Below, in pieces: positions 21,830 to 33,697 of a stretch of 64,000 bases of DNA. A program made the translations under genes and the position numbers. Below the pieces are notes generated by a model, which did no database searches, was not told where the DNA came from, and worked only from the letters and a program-made list of their open reading frames with translations. Location: contig CP099848.1 of assembly GCA_030062745.1 (NCBI GenBank), positions 21,005,081 through 21,069,080 on the forward strand. The letters are read 5' to 3'. The stretch comes from Capitulum mitella. Its lineage: Eukaryota > Arthropoda > Thecostraca > Pollicipedomorpha > Pollicipedidae. Positions within the stretch are counted from its first letter, which is position 1; every line of letters starts with the position of its first letter.

Positions 21830-22175
21830 TGACGCTCTTGCAACTCCATGGCGAAGGGTTAGGCGGCGATGCGAACAGCCGTCTTATCAGTTCTGGGAAG
21901 ACGTGTCCGTCCGGTCAGCCGTCCTCCGGACGTCCATGACCACGTTCCGACCGGCGAGGTCCCAGGCGCGACGCAGGTCCCGGGCGGCGCTGCACGTGGA
22001 GTGGCCGCGCCGGAAACGGATCGTCCACGGCGACCGGACACGGCGACCGGAGCCGTGGAGACACGCTGATGGAGGCAAGCCGCCGGCGACCATGCGGGCT
22101 TTTGCCAGCAACGAGATGTGGCCGGATGCAGAACGAGTCGGCCGTCGTCAGGAAAACTTGCCAAAACAGTCATGA
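21830..22175. other. GC-rich patch of unknown nature
   Basis: Markedly GC-rich compared with both sides and open in several frames on both strands. The minus frame ending DVRRTADRTDTSSQN and the opposite plus frame are both plausible by length alone; neither shows a domain. It could be an exon or a CpG-rich regulatory segment. Confidence 0.3.
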
Positions 22176-22914
22176 CGTGTCCTCGCTTTGTCACGGTCCG
22201 GTTCTCTGGCTCCCACCAGTGTCTGAAATGCATCGAAGTCCGCAGCCTGTTTCAATGATGTGTCTTACGCGCCACGACAGTTACCTGTTTGACTTGCGTG
22301 ACTTTCTTACATTCTGGTTACCTGTTGGGCCAAGCGGCCCTAGATCCAATTCGTCCCCTCTGGCTGCCCTCGTTGCCGTCCACTTTTCCGTCTTCCTTCC
22401 CGATCAGGCAGTCGCCCACACATCGCGCGTTGACAGTGTCTGTCGCATCATATGTCGCGTTGCCATTGTTCACACACGGTACAACATATCGGCCCATGTA
22501 GTATCTTTCCTACATCGTGAAACCCGTGCCCCACAGCATTTTTTATGTGTAACGCAGATACCGTCGTGTTGCACGTACACGGCCGCAAGGCAAAAACCTA
22601 ATATACTTGGTGGGAAGTCATTTTCGCGATAACAAAGTTTTTTATTTTGGCGACCAAAAACAGTAGGACTGCAAGGGTGTAGATGCGCGACGGAAAGTGG
22701 AAGGGGACCATTCGTCCAGGGGCGACAACCTCTCAAGGGGGTGCCGATCTTCGGTAGGGGCGCCATCTATGTAGCATGACATTGGTAGTTTACTCAAATT
22801 TATACTGATTTAAAAGCGCACATGTCAATGCATTTGTTGCTGTTTAGACTTTTAGACTTTATTTAGACTATTAGACTAATTAGAGTCTCGCACGAACGCC
22901 TGGTCTTTAGAAGG
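22176..22914. other. Intergenic, nothing recognised
   Basis: No supported gene. A short TTTAGAC-type repeat (GACTTTTAGACTTTATTTAG) occurs near 22848-22880. Confidence 0.35.
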
Positions 22915-23530
22915 GGCATCAAATATATGAGGGGCGCCTGATCGTTGGGGGGTCTGGACTGAAAGGGGCGCCTGCGTCGTAGACTTGCCTGGTCTGTAAG
23001 GCCCTTACGTCCCGTGCGCGTGCCTGGCCTGTGCAGGGGGCATTAAATATATAAGGGGTGCCTGGTGTGTACTTCGCGCCTCGCTCGCCCAGGGCGCCGA
23101 GCCCCCGAGGGGCGCCTGAACCGTAAGGGGGATGACTGGCCTGAAATGGACGTCTGCATCGTAGACGTATCTGGTCTGTAAGGTGTTCCGAACGGGCTCC
23201 TGGTCTGTAGAGGGAACGCCAAATATATGAGGGGTGCCTCATGTGTACGGGGTGCCTCGCTCGCCGAGAGCGCTGGGCCTCCGTGGGGCACCTGATGTGT
23301 GAGGGGCGCCTCGCTCGACAAAAACGCCGAGCCCCCGAGGGGGGCCTGATCTGTACGGGGGACGCCCGGCCGGTAAGGGGCGCCTGCATAGTAGACATGT
23401 TTGATCTATGAGGGAAGCCAAATTACTTCGAGGCGTCTCATTCGAACACGAAGAGGAGGTGCCTGACCTGCATGGGGCGCCGAACATCTCAGAGCTACAT
23501 GTACGAGAGCACTCATCTGTACGGAACGTC
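22915..23530. repeat. Degenerate GGGGCGCCTGATCTGTA repeat block
   Basis: Units of about 25-35 bp built on GGGGCGCCTG-ATCTGTA recur throughout. They are arranged in a longer irregular order: ATATATGAGGGGTGCCT at about 22924, 23047 and 23224; GTAGACNTGNCTGGTCTGTA at about 22976, 23160 and 23392; and TCGCTCGCC...CCCGAGGGG at about 23085, 23256 and 23308. Minus-strand Arg/Pro-rich frames here are only translated repeat. Confidence 0.75.
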
Positions 23531-24446
23531 ATGTGCATTGGTATAGTTTTTATCACTTATTACCATGCAAAGGGTATTCGCATTGGAAACAAAGGCATCT
23601 TTTCAAAAGGTCAAATCAGATCCACCTGTATCAAATGGGACTAGGACAGTCTTGGCAAAAACGTTCTTAGCATAGATTAATGCTTACGAAGCTCAAATGA
23701 CTACAGATAAACATTCCAGTACTGTAAACCGGCGAAATATGTAGGATGTCCCAAAAAATGTGACAATTAACTTTGACAAAAGATTCTTTACCTATTGAGG
23801 TAAGAACGTCATATTTTTGCGCAGCATTCGTAATGCTCTGCATGTTTAGCCAACCAGCTTTCGTAACGATAGGGCATTTTGTATTAATTTTATGACTTTT
23901 ATACAACGTGTTCTAAATGGTGGCCTCGGTGGCTCCAACACATCCGAATGCGTTTGACAGAATTGTTCACAACGTTCACGCACTAAGCGCTGGAGACGGC
24001 TCGCATCGCAGGTTTCACTGTGAATTACGATCCCAGTATACAATGTTCTTTGAACTGGCATGGCCAATGGGTGAAACGTATGCTTCATTTGTTAACTAGA
24101 GATCGTCAAGGAATTTTAGTTCCTGCTGAAGTTTGTCAGTCAACCACTGACACATCGTCATCCGTTTCTCCATATCTTGGGGTTCGAGTTTAGGGAACAC
24201 ACCTATATGGTATGGACGTAGTTTCAAGTCTTCCATCAGAATGTTAGGACAAATAGAGCTGTTGGCAGCCAGGGCTAAGTGACGCGACGGCAGCGACGTT
24301 GGCTGGAGTTTTTTTTTTAAGATCGTGGTCTTCCCAAGTGAATGGTCTCGCTCGGGGATGAAGCTTTCAGATTGAGCACTGTTCCATGCACTCTGAATTT
24401 GTGCATCCAACGGCAAATTGATTGTCTGTTGGAGGCACGGCCTCTT
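23531..24446. other. Intergenic, nothing recognised
   Basis: AT-rich sequence without a supported gene. The minus frame 24096-24416 shows no domain. Confidence 0.35.
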
Positions 24447-24450
24447 TTAA

Positions 24451-25684
24451 CCCGTGCACGACCGTCGGTCGGCCACGATCACGTTTTACTGGGGGGAGCA
24501 GTTGGCTACCCCTCTAACTCACGAACGGTTGAATACACGACAAAAATAAACACACCGTAGCAAAGCTTGTGACGAGAAGAGCTCGAATTTTTTTTTATTT
24601 TTTATTTTCAGTTTTAGAATTCATTTTTAGTTTGAGATAATATGTAAGCAATTTACGTCCTATATATGTTTTCTCATAGCCGACCGCATGAGACCAAGAA
24701 ACGGTCTGAATCTCAAGAGTTGTGACTAATAATGCACAGGTAAAGGCACCAGCGCAGAAGCAAAGGTCCGCAAATGCCGATACACATCAATGTCTCGGCT
24801 TTGTTCAATATATACGCCGAAACGTTGAGTTAAAGACACGGCAATTTTCGCCCCGGCTGTCGACGTACGCTGCAGCCGTACGCAGTAAGAAATTGACGGG
24901 AACTAATTTTAGCGTTCCTTTATTTTCGCAAAAAAGGCCTATCCACGTAAATTTTATTGATCTTAGTGGTTCTTGTAATGGTCTTGCATGCTTAAATTTT
25001 GGAAAAAATCATTAGTTACCAATCTACACAACTGGCGGAGCTTTATTCGCGAGAACCTGTTTATTTCCGAACTATGCAATTTTTCAAAACTTTTTGGGGT
25101 TCCTGGTATTACTTATGTCTGTGCAAGCCAGTTCTGCCATTTCCTGCCCATTCTGAATAATTCATCACTGATTTTGACGGTGGTACATTTTGGCTCACAA
25201 CAGTTATTCGTGGCCTGACCTCAGGTCAATGACTGGAAGTCATTGATACTTTGCCCAATGACGGCAACCAGATGTCTGCTTCCCTCCGCACTAAAAATGT
25301 TATGAAATATTCTGCCAATTTTCCAAAAAATGACGATATGTTTTAAAAATGGGCTTGACCTTAGGTCGACGACCCGGAAAGTTCCGAAAAATCTGAGATA
25401 GCAGATTTGTTGCATCTATGAAAATGACTTATCCCTGAAAGTACTATTGTGATATCTTGTTTTCCGAAAAAGTTCCAGGTCGCTAAACTTTTTTGGACAT
25501 AAGTCTGCTTGACCTGACCTCGGTCAGGCACCTGACGTGACCTGAGGCCAAAACTTTGACGCAAGGTGTAAGAATGATGAAGCAAAAGGTACAAAAAGTT
25601 TTGTGGCTCTGTGTTTGTTCGTTCTCTCGCAATCCCAGAAAAACCTCAGGGGGGCGGCCAACTGCCCCCCCAGTCAGGGGCGGG
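24451..25684 (-). mobile_element. TTAA-flanked element, family 2, copy 1 (inverted)
   Basis: Flanked by TTAA on both sides (24447-24450 and 25685-25688), with outer ends beginning CCCG. The same sequence, in opposite orientation, forms 55796-56975, and both copies end exactly at TTAA. The TTAA target and CCC ends are those of piggyBac-type transposons. No transposase is present. The interior carries TGACCTGACCT-type half-site repeats. It shares its right-hand TTAA with the neighbouring family 1 element. Confidence 0.75.
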
Positions 25685-25688
25685 TTAA

Positions 25689-26900
25689 CCCTATTCCCGG
25701 AGGGCTGGACGGTATGGTCGATTCCCGGCAGGAGGGGGGCGGATTCGGCCCCCCCCCCCCGAGATCTCGAGAACTACTTGTCCGATTTCATCGCAACAAA
25801 CGGCAATCGATTTGCCGGACGTGAACAACACTTTTATAAAAATAAAGTTTCAAAATCTTTGAAATTTGTGGATACAGGGGGGAAAAAATTCAAAATTGGG
25901 GGGTACTTTCGGACTTCTTATAACTCCGTTGTTTATGGACCGATTTCAATGAAACTGGCATGAATCGACAGATGATGGATAGGGCGTTTACCATTGGTAC
26001 ACAAACCTGAAATGTTGAGAAAATTCATGGGCGTTCACTGGGTTTCAAAAATAGGAGGAGTAGCTTTCTAACAACTGAATGAATAAAAGAGGCAAAAACA
26101 CTTTTTTTGGCTTCTGCTAGTCATGTTATGCTAAAGAAGTATAAATTGCACCACAATGTTTGTATAATGTTAGCATGGGCAGTGCCAGGGACATCAAAAA
26201 GGGGGAACTGTCATGGTCACACGTTTTTCAGATCAACTTGTGACCTTTGACCTTAAATGGCCTCCAGTGACCCTGGGATTACTTGGAATGATCTCGTGTG
26301 CATTTGATGTTATCTGTAAACGTTTTCAATCATTTGAATCCACTCTATTTCAAAAATTTCATTTTATGGCTATTGCGATATAGTGTACGCGCATTGATAT
26401 TTTAGGTCATAGTTCCGTGACCCGACCTGATATCAAGCTGAAACTTGAAACACAAATAGAGGGCACCGTTCTGCGTCATATATATTCCTGTTTTGGTATT
26501 AAAAGGAACGGCGCCAAAATTATTGAAAAAAAACAAATTCTAACTTTTGACCTTGACCTGACCTTGTAAAGTGACCTTATATAAACAAAATTGCATCTGC
26601 ACATTGCCCAACTATTTAGTTATACATCCATTTAAAGTTTTAAGTTCTATCTTAAAAACTCTGTTTTTGGCCGCCATCTTCCTTTTACCCTGAACATGGT
26701 CAAAAAGGCATGAGGTGCCTCCGAAAAACCTTGCCTGGCTCCGCCCCTGAGCAAAACGGAACTTTGAAATTTTGTCACGGCGCGTAGAAAGAATAGCTAG
26801 GAAAAGTCGCCAAGTTTCGTGAAGCTGCGTTAAACAACCTGGAAGTGGCAAGTAAAAAACCCGAGGGGGGCGGATTCAACCCCCCTTGCCGGGAATAGGG
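25689..26900 (+). mobile_element. TTAA-flanked element, family 1, copy 1
   Basis: A 1.21-kb non-coding element with 12-bp perfect inverted ends CCCTATTCCCGG / CCGGGAATAGGG, flanked by TTAA (25685-25688 and 26901-26904). These are the target site and end type of piggyBac elements, so this is a piggyBac-like non-autonomous element by inference. Other copies lie at 57284-58565, 59021-60223 (inverted) and 60228-61435. It contains a perfect DR1 half-site pair at 26241-26253. Confidence 0.85.
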
Positions 26901-26904
26901 TTAA

Positions 26905-27212
26905 GGCCGAAACAGTGCGCAGATTCCAAACGGGTCTGTTGAGAAGATTTGGTTGTTGCGTGTTTTTCGACACGAAGTGCCATTTCCTCGACTGTGAACC
27001 CAAATTGATCAAGTCATAACTCCGGCATTAATGAACGTTTCGAGGACAAAAATAAACCATGGCACGTGCCATGCATGTGAATTATTATGTGAAAAAATCA
27101 CGTGTTTATCTTTAACACTACTTCCGTTATTAAGAAAAGTAAGTGCCACATTTTTGGGAGGACACGCTGTATTTGGTTGCGAGTCTAAAAATTTAACATT
27201 AAGTGTTACATG
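26905..27212. other. Intergenic, nothing recognised
   Basis: AT-rich sequence between two mobile elements; no gene supported. Confidence 0.35.
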
Positions 27213-27412
27213 CATGGGCGTAACCACCGGGGGATTGGTGAGAACAGGTCCACTGCAATTTCGGCAAAATGGGATTTTGTTTCCTCGAATTTTGGTCAGA
27301 AAGTGGGCGTTTTTTGTAATTTTCCCGTCGCAAAATGTGATTTTGGGCCAGACTGCCCTCTCCAAGTTTTGATTTGCCTCCCCCCAGTTTCTAAGTCATG
27401 GCTACACCCATG
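27213..27412. mobile_element. Small MITE, 200 bp, CATGGGCGTAACCA ends
   Basis: The left end CATGGGCGTAACCACCGGGGG is mirrored by a right end whose complement reads CATGGGTGTAGCCATG. Short G-runs and C-runs lie just inside the ends. The flanking octamers GTTACATG and GTAACGTG match at 6 of 8 positions, so a target duplication is possible but decayed. Confidence 0.55.
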
Positions 27413-28700
27413 GTAACGTGAACCCATACCATAGGTCAAGAGGTACAATTACGTGTGCAAAGGACGGGCGAAGCACCAGGATATATTTTCAGTCTTCAAA
27501 ACCGCCGAATCAGACTTGCAATCTTAATACCAAAGGTAAAAAAGACAAAAGTTTAGCTCACCTAAGATGAATGAACTGAACATTTCCGAAAAATCCCAGA
27601 TGAAAAACTTGTTTCATTTGTCATGCTCTACCAAGATGGCAAGTTTAATGCCAGTTGATGCGTTTCATAAAATGTTACGCCACGTTATTTGTTTCAAAAT
27701 GGCTCTACTTGACCTGTTTTGGGCCAATGGCCAGGAGTGACGCTGAGCTTCAAAATTTTCAAGAGGTGTACAAATAAAAATGATGGATAAAAACGCACTA
27801 TTTTTCACTTCAAATTCATGTCCCTGATTGTTCTCGTTTTTTAGCCATCCCCGGAAAACCGAAGTAAGGAGGTCTCACGAACCGCTCCCTCGACCCGGCG
27901 AAGGTTAAAGGACACTAGTCTAAAACGACTCCGGACTTTCAAATGGGCCAGTTTTTTGTTTAAGGGTCACTAATATTTCAAAAGAGTTAATTAGACCCTA
28001 AACCGCCTCAAGCTTTCAAAAGGCTTCTGCCTGGCAACGGGTGCCTTTTGTCAAAAAACGAGCCTCTTTTTTCTTAAAGGGAGGCCGATTTTTGTTCCAA
28101 AGTAATCCTTTTTGTCCGGAAGATAATCCTTTTCGCTGTAAAATTGGGCTGTTCTCCTTTAACCCAGAGTCCTTTTAGGGTTGCTTTTTACCCTACAGGG
28201 TATCTTTTTACTTAAAGGATTGCTTTCACCCAACAGTGGATTTTTTATGTGCTTAACCTTCATGAGCAGGATTGTAGTCACACTCTTGGCCTTTTTCATT
28301 ATTTTTGGTCCAAGGGCAAAAAGAAAATCTGCATAAAACATGAGACCATGGGAGTTTCTGGCCCTGGTTCCCATTACCATATTGTGCCAGGGACCCGCGC
28401 CTCGGCAATGCAGGGTACCGGGGTAACTTCAAAATAATTTTTGAAATCTATTGGCGTGTTATCGAGTATGTGGTTTGAAAGGCATCTGTAAATTTGTAAA
28501 CCAACTACAAACGGTTTCCGCAAAAAAAAACAAAACAAAAAATACAAACAAAAACAAAACCATAAACTCCGGAGCTGCGAGCCCAAAACATTGTGCTACA
28601 TGTTGTTGAAAATCACGAAGCAAGATGTTCGTATTTGCTTCTTATTTTAGCTGACATTACATATATTATTTTTTGTCATATTTTTCATTATGCTACGTGT
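27413..28700. other. Intergenic; TTTTAGGGTN-type low-complexity ladder at 27890-28240
   Basis: No gene supported. From about 27890 to 28240, short motifs such as TCCTTTTNG, AGGGT and TCAAAAGGC recur irregularly. Similar ladders occur around 36940 and 58630-59010. Confidence 0.4.
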
Positions 28701-28708
28701 ACGTATCA

Positions 28709-28975
28709 TGGGCACTTCGCCAAGATTTTCCTCGGGGGAGGGGGCAATGTCAATCTTTGTCTTATGCTTCTGTCATATGACGACATTTTTAGGAGAAAAC
28801 AGCAATTTTACGTGATTTATCCTCATTTAACAGACAAAAACGCGTAATGTTATTCCTTTTGCACCATATTTTTGATCACTATTCTGTATTCCTGCAAAAT
28901 CGTTATATATCTAGTGTGGGCCGCTTGACTCGAGGGGAGGGCATGACCCCTATGCCCCCCTTGGCTACGTCCCTG
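28709..28975. mobile_element. hAT-type MITE, 267 bp, copy 2
   Basis: Diverged copy of 19492-19765. The right end CTTGGCTACGTCCCTG is well kept and the left end TGGGCACTTCGCCAAG is mutated. A perfect 8-bp target duplication ACGTATCA lies at 28701-28708 and 28976-28983. It is non-coding. Confidence 0.88.
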
Positions 28976-28983
28976 ACGTATCA

Positions 28984-29585
28984 TATAAAAACATAACTTC
29001 ATATTTTTGGATTCTGCTCCCACGTTTTTTCTGGACTTAACTGCGGTTTTGGACTTGATTTCATTGCGATGAAATGCTTACTCCACCTACTCATTTATCT
29101 TGTGCAGTACCACCGATCTGAAGAATATGTCTTTACCACGTGGAACACGTCGCTCGGTGCATCGGAAAGCTGTAGGAACATGCTACGTCATTTTGATTGC
29201 TTTGCGGCCATTTAAATAAAAGGCAAATGTTACCATGGGAAAAAATCCGGTTTACACGATTGGCAATGTGATCAACTGGGCACGGGTAAACATCGAGACC
29301 ATCAGCGCTTTGTTTGTGGCGGATAGCGTCCTTATAGATACTGTGGTGTGGGTATGGCCAGCTGTTTAAAAATGGACCATACTCAATGGCATCTGTCTGA
29401 CAAGCGCCTATGCCTCCAGTAATTTGCCGATGTTTCGATTACAAACATCTGCTGCATTAGCCCCGCGGAATGGAGGCGGCAGACCTGTTATACACTGCTC
29501 ACGACGGACGGGCCAGCCCTTAAACCCCGGTCGCCCCTCTCGGGAAGTGAACCAGGACTGGTCGGTGGTGTCCTCCTCGTCCGCC
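28984..29585. other. Upstream flank of cuticle gene 3
   Basis: No reading frame or repeat recognised. It is not visibly related to the flank shared by the first two cuticle genes. Confidence 0.4.
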
Positions 29586-29784
29586 AGTTGCGCAACAACC
29601 TACCTGCTGACATTGACTCGGTGAACTGGATCATCTGCCCGGCCCTGGCGTCCCTGTGAAACGGGCCCTCTGGCGGGGTAACCTGGCCAGTCCAGCGGTA
29701 TAAAACGCGCCAGCCCGACAGCGGAGGCATCAGCTCATCGCTTGGCAAGCCAGCGGGTAGTCAGCAGTCCCAGCATTCCCCATC
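29586..29784 (+). promoter_or_regulatory. Core promoter of cuticle gene 3 (TATA box 29699-29705)
   Basis: TATAAAA at 29699-29705, with the TCAG initiator-like site and start codon placed as in the other copies. From about 29604 to 29715 the sequence is nearly identical to 2450-2560, and the match fades upstream of the CCGCCAGTTG motif. This block is therefore the minimal shared promoter of the family. Confidence 0.8.
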
Positions 29785-30433
29785 ATGAAACTGGTAAAGC
29801 TGGGATGTTTTTCGGCTCTGGTCAGGCGAACCGATGTTAGAACTGTTTCGATTCATTGGAAGATTAATCGTGGTGCCATAAGACAAGCACGAATGTTTAG
29901 ATGTGGTCCTAAGGGCAATTGCATTATTTTCCATTGTTTCGTTAGCATGTTTCGTAGGCATTGTGCTGATTTCAGTTGTTTTATTGCAGTTTGTGTTTGC
30001 CGCCGTTGTGGCCGTCTGCGTCGCGGCTCCCTCGCAGTCCTACGAGGCACCGCAGGTCCGTGCTGCCCTCAAGCCTGTGGCCAGGATCCTGGAGGAGGCC
30101 AACGAAAACAACGGCGCACAGGGCTTCGTCTTCCGCTTCGTCTCCGACGACGGCATCGAGCGGCAGGAGCAGGGATCGGACGGCGCCGTCACCGGCTCCT
30201 ACAGCTACACGTCTCCGGAGGGTGACGAGATCACGGTGCGCTACGTGGCCGACGAGCTGGGCTTCCGAGCCGAGGGTGCCGCCCTGCCGACGGTCGTGCC
30301 GACCGAGTACCCGACGCCGGAGGTGCCCTCGACCGAGGCGGCTCCCGAGGTGCGCACCGTGCAGGGCTACGGGGCCCCGGTGGCCGAGGTGCGGGCCGTT
30401 CCCGCCCCTCGAGTCAGCTACGGCTACCAGTAG
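29785..30433 (+). CDS. RR-1 cuticle protein, copy 3 (two exons)
   Basis: A predicted 150-aa secreted chitin-binding cuticle protein. Exon 1 (29785-29793) encodes Met-Lys-Leu. A 196-bp phase-0 intron (29794-29989, gtaaag to ttgcag) follows, and exon 2 is 29990-30433. The signal peptide continues FVFAAVVAVCVAA. The RR-1 core is GSYSYTSPEGDEITVRYVAD and the tail ends in YGYQ. Exon 2 differs from copy 1 at only about 20 of 444 bases by eye, although the introns and 3' flanks are unrelated. No AATAAA was found downstream; AATACA at 30640 is a weak candidate. Confidence 0.95.
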
Positions 30434-31539
30434 CTTGATCAGCTGTAACCAGCCACTTGCTCTTGACGCTTTATGTCTTAGAATCTCATATTCTTAACTC
30501 CAAATATGACTGTCTGTGAATGCACTTGAGAGGACCGCAGTTTGCCTCTTGCATCGCTGATGATTTATATCAGGTCCTTGTCGTATGCATGTTTTTATGA
30601 GTGATATGAAATTTGTATCTATATGTATCAGTATGAAAGAATACACACTAGAAAATGAACGGAACTCTATTCAAATATTGAAACTTGTGTGTCTGGGTTC
30701 ATACTGTATACAGAAACGGATAGACATAGAGCATACAACATAAGGCATACAGCATACTTCCGGATTAGAAAATGCTCTGGAAAATTGCAGGAATTAGAGA
30801 CACGAATATGAAAACCGAACCTACAAACGCTCCAGAGGAAGCTCGAAAAAGATTCGCTGGCAGTTGAACATTTTCTTGACTAAACTCTGATTCCATATTT
30901 TCACCGCATCGAACTTGGATGATCTGTTCTTGCAAATGAAGTGGCCAATGGCCAAATAATCTAATAAAAGTTCTTGACTCCCCTCTCGGTGCCGAGGACT
31001 CACGTTTGCACACCGCAGTGTTATTTAGGGACCTCAGAATCATTCCGGGTCACGTACAAAACTAATGCCTCGCCGGCACCATTATTTCGACGTAACCTCA
31101 AAATTGCGAGACTACCTAATGTGTGTCTGGAGATCAATGTGGAGGATCTTACACCGAATGATTCCTACTCCGAATATGAAAAATTACAGCTGTCACCTAC
31201 ACCGACCAAAGTACGTCTACAGCTGTGGGAGTGCATAGAGCGGGCTTTGGGGCAGAGTTTCAGGTGTGTTGACAACAATGCAACGAGCAGTATGGGGACC
31301 GTGATCGGTGACCAAGTTGGGAGAACGCTGGTCTCCGAGTCTCAGCAAGATAAATTCGAGCTGTCTCGAGACATGTTATTCGGCCCGCGAGTTAGCTGGC
31401 AACTGCCCAATAGATGGTCGTGCTGACTACCATCAACCTGCGTTGTACCGTGGTCGGCGGTTTAAACGTTCGCCATGTCAACGTTGTCTGAAACTGCACG
31501 TTTTGGTGTAGCATATAAAGTCTGCAACAACTTCTGGCA
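30434..31539. other. 3' flank of cuticle gene 3
   Basis: Contains the 3' untranslated region of the cuticle gene. The open frame 30974-31426 plus shows no domain. Otherwise nothing recognised. Confidence 0.4.
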
Positions 31540-31893
31540 CGGACATGGATTCGAAACATTACGGCAAGGAATAATTCGGGTGAAATTTAAGTAATTCAAA
31601 ATCCGAGGAGATGAAAACGTGCTTTGCACGCTTTTAACGAGTGAGATTTCATACATGGTAGTCGCTCGGAAAAGTTCAGATAGAGGCGTTTGTCAGTCGG
31701 TCAGTCGGCCAATCAGTCAGTCAGTCGGTATATCCAAGCTTCCGAATGCCTAGCGCCGGAACGCGCTGGCCGATCGCGACATGGGTGGCACCATCGCGTG
31801 TGCCGACTCGGCGGACAAGTTATGATGTAGGTTTCGAAGCGATTCGTGGCGTGTGGCACGTGCTACGTGGCGCGAGCCGGACCTCTGCAGAAT
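31540..31893 (+). repeat. Interspersed repeat, SINE-like, copy 2
   Basis: Diverged copy of 9232-9568. Shared landmarks are GAGATTTCATACATGG, a CAGTCAGTCAGTCGG run, GTTTCGAAGCGATTC and GTGTGGCACGTGC. It ends without the AT microsatellite. Confidence 0.55.
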
Positions 31894-33697
31894 TCAATTA
31901 ATCACAGGAACATGTCAAACAGTGGGTGCTGTTGACTCAAGAGTTGGTGACAACATGGGTACCCCAACTGCGGGTACTCGCTTTTGTGGTCGGCACCCAT
32001 GTGCGGTCCACGTTGCGACCCACACGCACGTGTTTCGGTGTTTCGATTTGGACTGGGTACCTCCGAGTGCCGTTAACAGTGACCTAGGTGGCTGAAGTTT
32101 GGTGAGTAGATAGACCAGCAATAGGGGGCATGGTCCAACTGATGGGCATGGTCCAACGGGTCACTTGCAGCGCACGTGCGCCTCTTTCATACCCCTCTTT
32201 TTCTCATGGGGCAATTGCCGGGACGCAAGCGGCGCAGTTTGGTGCCATAATGGCATGGAAAGGGGGACTGTCAGCTAGGAGATCCATTTCGATGGATTCA
32301 GGTGGAAATGGAGGTGCAGCCTGCACGAAACGCGAGGTGCCGAAGAAAACACCGCTCCTTCATTACCACCAAAGTATTACCGTTGGGATGCTGAAAACTG
32401 GATGGCAGGAGCACGTGATACGTGGCAGTCAATGTGACTGACCGTTCTACGTGCCAATAGCTTCAGTCTAGTGTGTGCCGGACGTGCACGTGCTGAGGTT
32501 GCCTTTGCCATTCAGGTCTCTGGTTTGGGAACCGATGATGCTGGACGCGCCAAATCTTGCGGTGAGCTGCAAAGTCACAAAGTCCATCCTGGGCAAGCAA
32601 GCTGTAGGGAATCAGTGGCAAGATACCACTACCGATCAGAGCGTGCAGCTTGCTTGGACTTGGGATCCTCCGTTTGCGGAAAGGTGCACCATTCATTTTT
32701 TTCTTTCAGCATGACGAGGACCGCAGGTGTTGTTTCATAGGGATAATACTGATACTAAGCGGATGCGGATGCCTGTGTGCGATACAAGGCTTCGATTTGG
32801 ACCCAAACTGAGCCGTTTAACGCATGGATTTGCCTCTAGTTAAAAAAGCACACATTGCACAGTTCTGAAGCTTAAGCTGACCACCAGCCGTCATGGATCA
32901 CTGGCTTTCACCTACATGGGTGGACAAACAGCAATTTTGTCTTGCCTTCTTCTTGTCTGCTCTTTTGCTGCTGGTTCTGGGTTTTTTCTTTCCATCTCGA
33001 GGAAGCACTACAAGATGAGAGATATACATATTTGCTACGACAAGGTACAGATGAATTATACTCCTTAATACGCTCCTCCCCAGATGTTTTATTTTTCATC
33101 AGAGCCTGAACTGACCCCATATCCGCACAACACAAACATGGCACGAATCGATGTATAAATAATCACAGGAGATGACAGGTAATTTTAAAAGCATCTTCAA
33201 GTATATAAACGAACTATCAAAGCAGTAATGCATGGCATAAAGCAAATTCCATTTGCGGAAAAATCACATTACCGTAATTATAATATATGTGTTCATAAAG
33301 TACATAAGTACTGGGTACGTATGGGTATGTAGTACAAGACACCTGTCTATATGCAATATACGATGTACTAAGGAGAGCACAACACAAAGGAATAACACGA
33401 CCATTTGTGAGACTGCACATTTGTCGGCTGTTTCATGCTACGGAATAACGCATATTGAGTTCAAATCACCACTTGTTTTCGATCGCGGCGAACCACAGGG
33501 CACCAGACTGTCCTTGTTCGCAAAGCCTCGTTGAATGGTGCAAAAATGAGCTGATGTGCTGCTTTACTTCACAAAGGCCTCCTGCGATGGAACCTTTGCC
33601 TCAAGCTGTAGCTGATCGGCCCCAGCTGCGTTCAGTGATCAGTCCGCACGTCACGAGGCGCTGCAATCCCGAGTCTCGTGGCAGATCACAGCACGGA
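31894..33697. other. Intergenic / 3' flank of the protease gene
   Basis: No gene supported. A minus-strand AATAAA (read as TTTATT at 33088-33093) is the nearest candidate poly(A) signal for the protease gene, about 690 bases past its stop codon. Confidence 0.35.

Noticed and set aside
22919-23398. 159-codon Arg/Pro-rich minus frame
   Set aside because: It is a translation of the degenerate GGGGCGCCTG repeat.
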